A stretch of 64,000 nucleotides of DNA from Desnuesiella massiliensis. Lineage in GTDB: Bacteria > Bacillota > Clostridia > Clostridiales > Clostridiaceae. Numbering within the stretch: the first letter of the stretch is position 1; each line of letters opens with the position of its first letter. The position numbers were made by a program, and so were the translations under genes. Shown here piece after piece: positions 36,443-45,585 of this stretch. The DNA is taken from positions 806,001 through 870,000 of the forward strand of contig NZ_LN879456.1 of the NCBI RefSeq assembly GCF_001403615.1, given 5' to 3'. The notes under the pieces were generated by a model, which saw nothing but the letters and a program-made list of their open reading frames with translations, was not told the origin of the DNA and ran no database searches.

Positions 36443-36730
36443 GGCTACCTCCATTTACAAAAATTTCCCTGGAAATATATTCAAATTACATATCCAGAAT
36501 TTTTGTATTTTTATTCTATATTAACATATAAAATAGATTATTTTCTATTTAAAATTGCTCAAATATAAAAATACTGTGTCTGATATGTCTAATCTTAAAA
36601 ATAAACATACTGCTAGAGGTTTCATAAATTGTTTTTGTATTATACAATTAACTTAGTAACTGAATACTCTTGGCTTTATGAATTTTTTAGCAATAAAAAA
36701 TTAACTTTGACTTTTAAGAAGGTGAATTAC

Positions 36731-37600
36731 ATGAAAAAATTAAATGGTGTTTTATATGCATTATCGTCCTCAGCAGCTTTTGGACTAATGCCTATATTAG
36801 CTAAGTTCTCTTATACCCAAGGTGCTACAGCTATTACTGTAGTTTTTTTTAGATTTTTATTTTCATGGATATTAATATTTCCTATGCTATTAATTAAAAA
36901 AAGAGCTATTAAAATAACCAAGAGAGAATTAGTTTGGGTAGTGCTCATTGGAATATTAGGTTATGCATCTACTACACTTACCTTATTCCTATCCTACAAC
37001 TATATATCCGTTGGATTAGCAACCACTATACACTTTGTTTATCCTGTTATTGTAACGCTGATAACTACATTTTTCTTTAAGGAGAGGTTAAACAAGGTTA
37101 AATTATTTAGTTTAATCCTTTCAACCATAGGAATATATTTTTTAGTATTTAATGGTCATATACAGCTAAGTTTTATAGGAGTATTTTATGCTATATTCTC
37201 AGGTGTACTATATTCTTTATATATTGTTAGCATTAGCTATAGTCCTCTTAAAAATATGGATAACCTATTAGTTACCTTTTATCTTTCTATGGCTTCCTCC
37301 TCAGCAATATTTATTTTTGGTACAGCCACTAAATCTATAAAATTTAATTTGCCCACTATCGCCTATGTATATATTCTAGGAATATCTATTATTTCCACTG
37401 TAATCGCTATTACAGCTTTTCAAAAAGGAATAAAAATAATAGGACCCTCTAATGCCGCTATATTAAGTACCTTTGAACCTATAGTAAGCATGATTTTAGG
37501 AATTATTATTTTACAAGAAGCTTTTTCTGAAAAGATTCTGTTTGGATGCTTATTAATAATACTATCCGTAATAACTCTGACTCTTGCAAGCAAAAAATAG
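36731..37600 (+). CDS. EamA/DMT-family transporter
   Basis: This 289-residue protein has ten hydrophobic helices in two EamA repeats, the fold of drug/metabolite exporters. The start at 36731 (MKKLNGVLYALSSSAAFG) has GAAGGTGA upstream; the longer frame adds a non-conserved leader. The substrate is unknown. It is convergent with the hemerythrin gene and shares a bidirectional terminator. Confidence 0.88.
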   Translation: MKKLNGVLYALSSSAAFGLMPILAKFSYTQGATAITVVFFRFLFSWILIFPMLLIKKRAIKITKRELVWVVLIGILGYASTTLTLFLSYNYISVGLATTIHFVYPVIVTLITTFFFKERLNKVKLFSLILSTIGIYFLVFNGHIQLSFIGVFYAIFSGVLYSLYIVSISYSPLKNMDNLLVTFYLSMASSSAIFIFGTATKSIKFNLPTIAYVYILGISIISTVIAITAFQKGIKIIGPSNAAILSTFEPIVSMILGIIILQEAFSEKILFGCLLIILSVITLTLASKK

Positions 37601-37626
37601 AGCTTACTTTAATATAAGCTCTATTT
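37596..37626. terminator. Bidirectional terminator
   Basis: AATAGAGCTTA and TAAGCTCTATT form an 11-bp stem between convergent genes, with A/T runs on both sides. Confidence 0.85.
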
Positions 37627-37629
37627 CTA

Positions 37630-38025
37630 TTAGCTATTTGATGTAATTAGTAAATCTTTTTCTAATATATGATTGTCTATCCAATCTACTAAAAAATTTA
37701 ATATATCCATAATATGCTTGTCTTGCTCTTGGTCAACTAACTTTAAATCAATATTATTAATTTTTTCAATCAAGTCATCGTGCTCTATTTTGTGAGATAA
37801 GAATTTTTTATAGCTTACACTTAACATGTATTCTTCTTCTGATTTAAAGTGGAATATAGTATAATTCTTTAGCTCTTCTAATATTTCTACAATTCTATCA
37901 TACTTATCTATATAAAAATTGTTCTTTAAAAGCTCATAGGCCGAATTTGTTAATTCAAATAACCTTCTATGCTGTTCATCAATTATTGTAACACCTGTTT
38001 CATATTGTTCCTTCCACTTGATCAC
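37630..38025 (-). CDS. Bacteriohemerythrin
   Basis: This 131-residue single-domain hemerythrin contains all di-iron ligands: His19 (DEQH), His59 and Glu63 (HFKSEEEYM), His78 and His82 (HKIEH), His117 and Asp122 (HILEKD). Such proteins bind oxygen and may protect anaerobes or deliver it for detoxification. It is monocistronic. Confidence 0.93.
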   Translation of the reverse strand: MIKWKEQYETGVTIIDEQHRRLFELTNSAYELLKNNFYIDKYDRIVEILEELKNYTIFHFKSEEEYMLSVSYKKFLSHKIEHDDLIEKINNIDLKLVDQEQDKHIMDILNFLVDWIDNHILEKDLLITSNS

Positions 38026-38176
38026 TTAAAATCACTCTCCATATTTTTACTTTTTAAACCCATAAATAAGTATAACATCCTTCTTTATACAGTTCAATAA
38101 GCTATATTATATAAAATAGCATTAAACAAAAAAATAATAAGATCTACATTTTTATAGAACTTGTTATCTTTTTATT

Positions 38177-38209
38177 TGGTGACCTCTAGTGGAGTTGAAC
38201 CCCTGATTC
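38177..38209 (-). other. tRNA 3'-end relic (possible attachment site)
   Basis: On the minus strand the sequence reads AGGGGTTCAACTCC and ends GGTCACCA, resembling the T-arm, acceptor strand and CCA of a tRNA (tRNA-Glu-like). The T-stem carries a mismatch and no 5' half of a tRNA is present. Tandem TGTGGGAAG repeats 11 bases apart lie nearby at 38314-38333. I infer an att relic of a lost integrative element. Confidence 0.45.
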
Positions 38210-38455
38210 GTTTTTATATTAACTATATTTTTCTACAAATCTCTATAAACGTTGAGCTTGCCGCGTTTAATAATTATATTAACCCAATACAAACTATACC
38301 TATCTAAAACTTATGTGGGAAGAGTGTGGGAAGTTTATTATTTTAAAATCCCTATATATTTATGTGGGGTCTTTAATTTGAAAATGGCTTAACTCTGTTA
38401 GTTGATGAAATATAAAAATAATTTTGAAGAATTTGCCTCAAGTGTATACTAATTA

Positions 38456-38516
38456 AAAACCCCTGAAAAAGTAGTGTAACAGTCGCTTTCAACTCTGCTT
38501 TTTCAGGGGAATTTTT
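38456..38516. terminator. Terminator of the GMC oxidoreductase gene
   Basis: CCCCTGAAAAAG and CTTTTTCAGGGG form a perfect 12-bp stem. It is flanked by T-runs in both directions and lies about 50 bases past the GMC stop. Confidence 0.85.
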
Positions 38517-38568
38517 TCACTTATTTTTATGATTTATGCCAATCTGATAATCTTGGGTTAGTGTATAG

Positions 38569-40311
38569 CTATTGTATACAAACTCCAAAATTCTCAGCTA
38601 ATTCTTCATCGTTTACCACACATGGATTTGGATCGTTCTTAATAAACCTTACTGCATTCAAGCCGGTCATCTGTACAGGCATGGTATTGTTTCCATCGTG
38701 TAAAACAGGGAATACTGAAAGATCAGCAACTTTAAGATTTTTTGTGCCAAAGACATTCAGGAATCCATCAACAACTCCATCCTGAATACTCTGTCCCATC
38801 CTACACTGTCCGCCAAAGTGAGCTGTATTACCATAAGAGGCCCTTACATATTTAGCAAGCTCACTTCGTTTTTCTGCCTCATCAGCCTTTTGGAATATAT
38901 CTCCAGAAGGGTATACAACATTATATTTGCCAGCTGGATCAAGTTCAGCAGCTCTTTTCATAATATTGTATACGTCAATATATCTATCTACCATAAAATT
39001 CAAGTCATTAAGATCAGCCAAAGGGTTAAGATCAAGAGACGGATAAGCTTCAGGGTCACTGTGTGCTATCAAAATGGTACCTCTGCTTCTAGGGACAAGG
39101 TCAAAAATACTAATACCCATGATATTGCTCTCTTTTTTGGGGTCATAAGCCCAGTTGTTCTGAACTACTACTGCAGCAGGTACACTGCTTGGTCCTACTG
39201 AACTATATATTTGGAGCCGTCGGCCTCCAGTTGTTCCATCGGCTTTAAAAGCACCTAATGGAAATGGAAGATTTGGGTCTGCATCAATTAAAGCCTGGAG
39301 TCTTGATGTTTCTACTTCTACTCCCATTCCAGCAATAAAATGTGTTACAAAATTGTGCCCAACATTAGGGCTCTCTACTAATGTTGAAATGCCTGCTTTA
39401 GCCAAATCAGTAGAACTTCCTATTCCCGAACGCTGCAGAATGACAGAAGAAAAATTACCTGCTGATAAAATTACTCCCTTTCTTGCATAAGCCTTATAGG
39501 ACACTCCGTCATGTACAAATCTAACTCCTACTGCAATATTCTGACCTTTTTTTCGGTGAAATATAATATTATCTACAGTGGTTTTTGCCAGGATTACCAG
39601 CTCCCTGCCGTTAACCCCATACTCGTCAGGATAAAATTCGTTACCCTGTGTAACAACATCTTCATTTAAATATCCGGTTGCTGTAGATGAACGAACAAAC
39701 TTGCCATTTACTTCTTTATTGAGAATTTGTGATTTATAAAAAGTGCAATCTCTTACACCTGTATTATAGTCTTCAACTCTTCTAATTTTCAAAACATCTG
39801 CTGTTGCATTAGCTAAAGTAACTGTAAGACTTTTCTCTGGAATTATTTGCTGTCTGACAAAAACCGGGCCATTCGTCCCACGTTCACCCTGAAAATCTCG
39901 ATCTGTATTTCCTGTATAGGTTTCATTTTTTATAAATAGTTCTCTAACACTTCTATAGCTCCATTGTGGTCCAAATTGCCTTGCCAAATCATCATAATAC
40001 TCTTTGCTGCCACGAACTGCATACATTGCATTATGCTCAGAGCTTCCTCCTATTGTTCTTCCACTTGATATTCTAAGCTGACGATTGCCTATAGTTTGCT
40101 CAAGTTTCGTAAGCATATTAAATGAAAGTTTATTATCAGCATTTAAGACACCAGATCCGGGGCTACTACCGCTACTTTGCTCCTGCATCATATTCGTTCC
40201 TGCTTCAAGGACGAGTACACTAGTGCGCTTGTCATCTGTTAATTCTTTTGCAATTATTCCTCCGGCAGTTCCTGCACCAATAACAATATAATCATAAATT
40301 TGTTTGTTCAT
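38569..40311 (-). CDS. GMC-family FAD-dependent oxidoreductase
   Basis: This 580-residue glucose-methanol-choline oxidoreductase carries the FAD motif VIGAGTAGG at residues 10-18, the GMC signature GGSSEHNAMYAVRG near residue 90, and a C-terminal HFGGQCRMG with LKVADLSVFP. Members oxidise alcohols or polyols, often with oxygen. It looks intact. Its codons are visibly richer in G and C than the neighbours', and oxygen-linked enzymes are uncommon in this host type, so I infer acquisition by transfer. The substrate is unknown. Confidence 0.9.
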   Translation of the reverse strand: MNKQIYDYIVIGAGTAGGIIAKELTDDKRTSVLVLEAGTNMMQEQSSGSSPGSGVLNADNKLSFNMLTKLEQTIGNRQLRISSGRTIGGSSEHNAMYAVRGSKEYYDDLARQFGPQWSYRSVRELFIKNETYTGNTDRDFQGERGTNGPVFVRQQIIPEKSLTVTLANATADVLKIRRVEDYNTGVRDCTFYKSQILNKEVNGKFVRSSTATGYLNEDVVTQGNEFYPDEYGVNGRELVILAKTTVDNIIFHRKKGQNIAVGVRFVHDGVSYKAYARKGVILSAGNFSSVILQRSGIGSSTDLAKAGISTLVESPNVGHNFVTHFIAGMGVEVETSRLQALIDADPNLPFPLGAFKADGTTGGRRLQIYSSVGPSSVPAAVVVQNNWAYDPKKESNIMGISIFDLVPRSRGTILIAHSDPEAYPSLDLNPLADLNDLNFMVDRYIDVYNIMKRAAELDPAGKYNVVYPSGDIFQKADEAEKRSELAKYVRASYGNTAHFGGQCRMGQSIQDGVVDGFLNVFGTKNLKVADLSVFPVLHDGNNTMPVQMTGLNAVRFIKNDPNPCVVNDEELAENFGVCIQ

Positions 40312-40701
40312 TACTTTACATCCCCTTTGTTTTTTTATGATTAATGTCTACAATACATAATATGATTAAATTTGTAATATAGTGCCATAATTTGATGTAA
40401 TTTATTGAAATCATCCAGTTAGTGTCTCATGACATGTTGTTACCATATAGAAACTAACTGTATATTTTATATTCAAATACAATTTCTCTGAAATTAAAAG
40501 ATAACTCAAAGCAATTAGATTTTTGTGATTGATTTATTTATTAGATGTCACCAATTTCAACAAAGCTACCATTTGAGCATGAAAAATAGAGACTTCTTTA
40601 AGTCTCTATTACGTCGAAACATACAAAATCTATGACATCACCTATTTGGTTATGGTAGACAATTTCCTACCGATGCATCCAATTTGAAAGTTGCGAACTT
40701 G
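40312..40701. other. Intergenic region upstream of the GMC gene
   Basis: This 390-base gap holds the inverted pair CAGTTAGT/ACTAACTG (40416-40460), which could be an operator for the GMC gene, and the terminator of the DMT gene at 40581-40611. I see no coding frame. Confidence 0.5.
40581..40611 (-). terminator. Terminator after the csoR-DMT operon
   Basis: AATAGAGACTT and AAGTCTCTATT form an 11-bp stem with loop CTTT, followed by TTTTT in the minus direction. Confidence 0.85.
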
Positions 40702-41577
40702 TTATTTGCTCTCCGTAGAAGCAAAATAGGTTCCAATTATCATGATTAACAATGCAATAATAAATGTTATTGTAGGTATCTGAAGAAAAATAATAAATGA
40801 AAGAGCTACACCAATAAACGGAGCGATAGCATAATATGCACTTGTTTTAGCAGCTCCAAGCTCCCTTTGTGCATACACATAAAAATATATACTTAACCCA
40901 TAAGCAACGAATCCAAGCAAAAGCGTAGCAATTATATAAGCTACATTCATGGAACTTTCTTTAATAATAAATGAGATTAGCAAAGAACCTAGACCTGAAC
41001 CAAATCCTTTAATAATTACAACTTGTAACGGATCCTTTACTGACAGCATCCTGGTACAGTTATTTTCAAGTCCCCAGCAAATAGATGCAAGTAAAACAAA
41101 AATAGAACCAAAAGAAAAAGATAAGCTACTAATATTCTCAAACGAAAGAATAATACTTGAAATTGTAATCAAGCCAATAGCAAACCATAATCTTTTACTA
41201 ATAGCTTCCTTGAAAATAAAAAGTGCAATTAATGAAGTTGCTACAATTTCAAAATTATTAAGAAGTGATACATTCTCAGGCGTAGTCATAGTTAACCCTA
41301 TCATAAGAAAAATAGGAGCTAATATGTCTAAAACAACCATACCAACCGTAAAAGGTAGTTCCTTCTTTGTTAATTTCATTTCCTTTTTTAAAGTTCCTGT
41401 TTTGTACCGAAATAAAGCTATTACAGACATCCCAATACCTGCACCAAGATATAAAAGACCTGCCATCGTAGTTGGTGGTACTTTATTCAAAAGTATTTTG
41501 GAAACTGGAGAACTAATAGCATATAAAGCCGCAGCTAAAATCGCCCAAAGTATTGCACTACTATGTTTTGATTTCAA
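40702..41577 (-). CDS. DMT-family (EamA) transporter
   Basis: This 291-residue membrane protein has ten predicted helices in two EamA repeats. It follows the CsoR-like repressor by 17 bases and is almost certainly its regulated partner. The pairing of a CsoR-type sensor with a DMT exporter, rather than a copper P-type ATPase, leaves the substrate open: a metal, a thiol stress product or an organic metabolite. Confidence 0.85.
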   Translation of the reverse strand: MKSKHSSAILWAILAAALYAISSPVSKILLNKVPPTTMAGLLYLGAGIGMSVIALFRYKTGTLKKEMKLTKKELPFTVGMVVLDILAPIFLMIGLTMTTPENVSLLNNFEIVATSLIALFIFKEAISKRLWFAIGLITISSIILSFENISSLSFSFGSIFVLLASICWGLENNCTRMLSVKDPLQVVIIKGFGSGLGSLLISFIIKESSMNVAYIIATLLLGFVAYGLSIYFYVYAQRELGAAKTSAYYAIAPFIGVALSFIIFLQIPTITFIIALLIMIIGTYFASTESK

Positions 41578-41594
41578 AATGACATACCTCCCAC

Positions 41595-41870
41595 CTATTT
41601 CATAAATTTTTCAACTGCAAGAGATAAATCATCCAAAACCTTATTATCACCAGTTGCTGCTGCATCCGCCACACAATGCTTAATATGGTCCTGTAAAATT
41701 ATTTTTCCTATGTTATTAACTGCTGATTTTACCGCAGCTATTTGAATTAGAATTTCACTACAATCTCTTCCATTCTGAACCATCTTTTTAACAGATTCTA
41801 AATGACCAATAGCTCTTGAAAGACGATTAATAACTGCTTGTGTGTTTTCATGTTTATGCTGCTTACCCAT
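41595..41870 (-). CDS. CsoR/FrmR-family metal-sensing repressor
   Basis: This 91-residue all-helical DUF156 repressor has Cys37, His62 and Cys66 (GRDC, and HIKHC), the Cys-His-Cys pattern of Cu(I)-sensing CsoR. Histidines 5 and 7 near the N-terminus could supply further ligands. The ATG at 41870 has GAAGGAG at the right distance; an upstream GTG abuts the Shine-Dalgarno. A G/C-tract operator lies directly upstream. Confidence 0.9.
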   Translation of the reverse strand: MGKQHKHENTQAVINRLSRAIGHLESVKKMVQNGRDCSEILIQIAAVKSAVNNIGKIILQDHIKHCVADAAATGDNKVLDDLSLAVEKFMK

Positions 41871-41888
41871 AATTATCACTCCTTCAAC

Positions 41889-41907
41889 ATCCCCTACGGG
41901 GGGATAT
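41889..41907. promoter_or_regulatory. CsoR-type operator
   Basis: The sequence ATCCCCTACGGGGGGATAT is a G/C-tract dyad like those bound by CsoR/RcnR proteins. It is about 20 bases upstream of the repressor start, consistent with autoregulation. Confidence 0.65.
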
Positions 41908-42388
41908 TAAAAGTATAACACATTATGATTTGTCTTACAATTAGGTAGAGATAAAATCTAAAATTTGATTCGTAATAAGTTTACTGATACGACTTAGATG
42001 AAGGTTTTCTATTAAACACAAATAACTGTAGTTCGTTGCGGGAACATTAATAACGAGGCGGTTAATATGTTTAAAAAATTATTAGTCATCCTGATTGCTT
42101 ATAAAAGCACATTCTACTAAAATCGCAGGAGCATCTGCATACTTAAGTACTGCTAAGTTATACCCTAGATATTCTTTCGCCACCTGTACTCCCCTATCAG
42201 CAAATTATTAGTCTAATTGCAAATTAGAATAACTATGCCTTTGTCTATTATGAATTAAAATATATATAATTATATTTTTATTTTTTCATGATACAATTGA
42301 CATAATTAACAAATCCAGCTATGATTTTTTATATATTTACTATAGAAGCAATGGTTATGAATATTACTTTTGTAAAAAGGGGGAGGAA
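41908..42388. other. Intergenic region with an amidase remnant
   Basis: Apart from the amidase fragment at 42082-42204 and a 17-bp palindrome (TCTAATT-GCA-AATTAGA, 42212-42228), I see no supported feature in this stretch. Confidence 0.5.
42082..42204 (-). pseudogene. C-terminal fragment of N-acetylmuramoyl-L-alanine amidase (Amidase_3)
   Basis: Forty codons after an in-frame stop read FADRGVQVAKEYLGYNL, then APAILVECAFISNQDD and stop. The segments DRGV and PAILVE-x2-FISN match the C-terminal end of Amidase_3 enzymes, including the conserved glutamate. There is no start codon or N-terminal domain nearby, so it is a decayed remnant. Confidence 0.75.
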
Positions 42389-42391
42389 ATT

Positions 42392-43408
42392 ATAAGAAAT
42401 TATAAAGATTTTTTTAAAAAACTTACTTTAAAAAGGTCAAACATATATATCCTAATAGCTCTATTGATAGTATCTACCATAAGCATAGCGCTTGTTAAAT
42501 TGAAAACCATTACTATAATTATCGATGGATATGAAGATAAAGTGTTTACCTATAAAAATACCGTTGAAGAAGTTTTAAAAAGTAAAAAAATCCCATTAGG
42601 AGTTAAGGATAAAATATATCCTGACTTAAGCTCTAATATACCTAAAAACGCTTCTATAACTATAAAAAGAGCAGTAAATATCAACCTTATTATAGCTGAG
42701 AAAGAGCAAACTATAGAGTCTTCTGAAGAAACTGTGGATTTAATGCTGAAGGCTGAAAATATTGCCTTAAATACTGAAGATAAGATTAAGCCTGATAAAG
42801 ATACAAAAATATATAAAGATATGAAGATTGAAGTAATTCGTGTAGAAACAAAATCTTTTACTGATATATTACCTATTGATTTCAAGACCTCTGTTAAAAC
42901 TAACAGTTCTTTACCGAATACTCAAAAAAATATCCTTCAAGAAGGAAAAACTGGTGAAAAGAAAATCATAACTAATGTTACTTATGAGAATGGTAAAGAA
43001 GTTGCTAGAAGCATCATAAATGAAGTTGTTGTTAAAGAACCAAGGGACAAGGTTATTGTGCAGGGAACTTATCCTGTGATGCCTATATCTAGAGGAGGTG
43101 ATCCTGTCCCTTATAGTAAGGTTTTTAAAGCAAAAGCTACTGCTTATTACGCAGTAAGAGGAGTAGGAAAAACCTATACAGCTTCAGGCAGAAAAGCAGT
43201 GAGGGATATTAATGGATATAGTACCATAGCAGTGGACCCTAATGTAATACCCTATGGTTCAAGGCTTTTTGTAGAAGGCTATGGCTTTGCAGTAGCTGCT
43301 GATACTGGCACAGGAATAGTAGGAAATACCATTGATGTTTTCTTTGATACCTATAAGGAAGCTTGCGATTGGGCCGTAAAGTATGTAAATGTATATATTC
43401 TAAAGTAA
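42392..43408 (+). CDS. YabE-like cell-wall protein: DUF348, G5 and 3D domains (non-ATG start)
   Basis: This protein has an N-terminal membrane anchor (IYILIALLIVSTISIALVKL), two DUF348 repeats (VEEVLKSKKIPL and VDLMLKAENIAL), a G5 domain and a C-terminal 3D domain with the catalytic-type aspartates (AADTGTG, IDVFFDTY). It resembles Rpf/YabE lytic proteins. The Shine-Dalgarno GGGGGAGG at 42379-42386 precedes ATT/ATA codons rather than ATG/GTG/TTG; the first standard start (TTG, 42464) would cut through the membrane anchor. The start codon given is therefore tentative. Confidence 0.8.
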   Translation: MRNYKDFFKKLTLKRSNIYILIALLIVSTISIALVKLKTITIIIDGYEDKVFTYKNTVEEVLKSKKIPLGVKDKIYPDLSSNIPKNASITIKRAVNINLIIAEKEQTIESSEETVDLMLKAENIALNTEDKIKPDKDTKIYKDMKIEVIRVETKSFTDILPIDFKTSVKTNSSLPNTQKNILQEGKTGEKKIITNVTYENGKEVARSIINEVVVKEPRDKVIVQGTYPVMPISRGGDPVPYSKVFKAKATAYYAVRGVGKTYTASGRKAVRDINGYSTIAVDPNVIPYGSRLFVEGYGFAVAADTGTGIVGNTIDVFFDTYKEACDWAVKYVNVYILK

Positions 43409-43413
43409 ATTTG

Positions 43414-43440
43414 AAAAGAGGCGGAATTTCCGCCTCTTTT
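43414..43440. terminator. Bidirectional terminator
   Basis: AAAAGAGGCGGA and TCCGCCTCTTTT form a perfect 12-bp stem between the convergent yabE-like and gltX genes. Confidence 0.9.
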
Positions 43441-43462
43441 AGTTAATGCTAATAGAAGAACT

Positions 43463-45127
43463 TTATATATCTAAAAATCTTTTAAATCTTTCTTCTACCA
43501 TATCTTTATCCATAATCTGCATTATTGTATAAAGATCTGGAGTATTGCTTCTATGTGTCAATGCACTTCTAACAGCACCTGCTACATCTGAAACCATTCC
43601 TTTATAGTTTTCAGGATTTTTCTTAAAGGTCTTTTTATCAGCAGCATAACCAAGTTCTAGAGCCATAGCTTTTAAATTTTCAAACCAAGTATCCTTATCG
43701 TTGCTAATATCAAAGATTTTTGCATAGGCTCCAGCAATACGCTTAGCTTCTTCTAAATCCATATTGCTAGGCAGTTCAATATTTTCTTTAACCTCATTGT
43801 AGAATAATTCATCAAAGAAATAAAATACTTTTTCTTTAACATCACTCCACTTAGCATAGTCCTTTCTTGGCTTTGGACCTTCTTTATCTATGTTAAATAA
43901 AGCTTTACCTCTCTCTTCATACTTAACCATAAAATCATACATTTCCTTGTCATAGTCCTTAGCCCAAGCAATGTATAACTCATATACCTTATCTGCCTTC
44001 ATTCTGCATATAACATTCTTACTTACATCATTAAGCTTTATTATGTCAAATAAGGCTCCGCTCTTGCTCATTTTTTCTAAAGCTACTGGAAATTCTGTAT
44101 AATCAGCAGTGGGATTTTCTTCTCTCCATTGTTCAAAATTTGAATTTATTATATTTAAAAGGTATTCTATAACAGACTGAACTGGATATCCTTGTTCTTT
44201 ATAATAGCTTACAGCACTTTCGGGGTCTTTTCTCTTACTAAGCTTTCTCTTAGTTTCCCCATCTAGCTTCATAACTCCAGGAATATGGCCATATTGCGGT
44301 TTTTCAAAACCTAATACTTCAAATAATTGAACATGTATAGGTAAAGATGGTAACCACTCTTCCCCTCTTGTAACATGAGTTGTTCCCATTAAAGCATCAT
44401 CTATTCCATGAGCAAAGTGATAAGTTGGAAGTCCATCTGACTTGATTATAACTATATCCTGATTGCTCTCTGGGAAAGATATATCTCCCTTTACAAGATC
44501 ATGGAAATCCACCCTATTTTCTATGTTCCCTGGTGATTTTAGTCTTATAACAAATTTATCTCCCTTTTCTATCCTAGCTATTGCTTCCTTTGAAGTTAAG
44601 TCTCTGCACTTAGCCCATTTACCGTAATATCCTGGTGTCTCCTTCATAGCTGTCTGTTCTTCTCTAATAGCATTCATTTCCTCTTCACTGCAAAAGCAAG
44701 GATAAGCTAAGCCTCTTCCTATTAAGTCCTTAGCAAAAGTCTTATAAATCTCCCCTCTTTCGCTTTGTTTATATGGACCATACTCTCCTTTTGAAGTGTC
44801 TTCTCCTGTCATTCCCTCATCAAAGTCTATGTTAAAGTTATGCATGGTAGCTATAGTATCAGCTATAGCTCCCTCAACCTCTCTCTTTTGATCTGTATCT
44901 TCAATTCTTAGATAAAACACTCCTTCGCTTTGCTTTGCTATTCTTTCTGCAGCTAGAGCAGCAAAAACCCCTCCTATGTGCTGAAAGCCTGTTGGTGAAG
45001 GTGCATATCTTGTAACCTTAGCCTCACCTTTAAGATTTCTTTTTTTATACTTATCTAAATAGTATTCTGGTGTATGCTTTATTTCTGGTAGCATAACTTC
45101 TGCAAGTCTTTTGTTATCCATAATCAT
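43463..45127 (-). CDS. gltX: Glutamyl-tRNA synthetase
   Basis: This 554-residue class I synthetase has APSPTGFQHIGG (HIGH motif, near residue 43) and KLSKRKDP (KMSKS). It charges tRNA-Glu in the cytoplasm. The leader is a T-box, so expression is expected to rise when glutamyl-tRNA is uncharged. Confidence 0.96.
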   Translation of the reverse strand: MIMDNKRLAEVMLPEIKHTPEYYLDKYKKRNLKGEAKVTRYAPSPTGFQHIGGVFAALAAERIAKQSEGVFYLRIEDTDQKREVEGAIADTIATMHNFNIDFDEGMTGEDTSKGEYGPYKQSERGEIYKTFAKDLIGRGLAYPCFCSEEEMNAIREEQTAMKETPGYYGKWAKCRDLTSKEAIARIEKGDKFVIRLKSPGNIENRVDFHDLVKGDISFPESNQDIVIIKSDGLPTYHFAHGIDDALMGTTHVTRGEEWLPSLPIHVQLFEVLGFEKPQYGHIPGVMKLDGETKRKLSKRKDPESAVSYYKEQGYPVQSVIEYLLNIINSNFEQWREENPTADYTEFPVALEKMSKSGALFDIIKLNDVSKNVICRMKADKVYELYIAWAKDYDKEMYDFMVKYEERGKALFNIDKEGPKPRKDYAKWSDVKEKVFYFFDELFYNEVKENIELPSNMDLEEAKRIAGAYAKIFDISNDKDTWFENLKAMALELGYAADKKTFKKNPENYKGMVSDVAGAVRSALTHRSNTPDLYTIMQIMDKDMVEERFKRFLDI

Positions 45128-45144
45128 CTTCCTTTCTTAACTTT

Positions 45145-45400
45145 ATACTTCTTTATAAAACAAAAAAGCTCTCATCCATAAAATTAGGACGAAAGACTAT
45201 ATTCCGCGGTACCACCTAAATTAGTTATAACAACCCACTTGATATCCTCTATAAGGGAAGGAACCCCATAGACTTACTCCAAAACTTTCAGCCCATAGCT
45301 CCAGAGCTTCTTTCCAAGACTAATTTATCGAATTTACACCCTCATCGACTCTCTAAAAATTAGCTTCCTTGTACTCTTCTCCATCTTAGCTTAATATTTA
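45145..45400 (-). promoter_or_regulatory. T-box riboswitch upstream of gltX
   Basis: The canonical T-box AGGTGGTACCGCGGAA lies at 45201-45216 on the minus strand. It is followed by a terminator (CTTTCGTCC/GGATGAGAG stem, then TTTTTT). Upstream are stem I features: AGAGTA and GATGAGGGTG. GAA triplets lie in the segment at 45306-45315, where the glutamate specifier is expected; I cannot fix the specifier loop by eye. Confidence 0.92.
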
Positions 45401-45585
45401 CTTCTATAATATTATAACCATATGCATAGGAATTGTAAATATTTATTAAGTATTTTAATGTTCAAAGTTTATAAATGAACTATTCTGTACTACTAAACTT
45501 CTAAATTCTGTTATCTACTATATGGAAATACTATAAATAGGTGGTATATAATACTTATATAAACCAATTGCTAGGAGGTAGTATT

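Larger units (their letters stand above)
38026..38568. other. Non-coding stretch with att-like relic and terminators
   Basis: This 543-base gap contains a weak hairpin near 38130-38174, the tRNA-like fragment at 38177-38209, the TGTGGGAAG direct repeat at 38314-38333 and the GMC terminator. I see no coding frame with a ribosome-binding site. Confidence 0.6.

Noticed and set aside
38818..39201. Plus-strand 127-codon frame within the GMC gene
   Set aside because: Antisense shadow of a conserved enzyme; long because the gene is richer in G and C.
40949..41605. Plus-strand 218-codon frame opposite the DMT gene
   Set aside because: Antisense of a clear membrane protein and without a ribosome-binding site.
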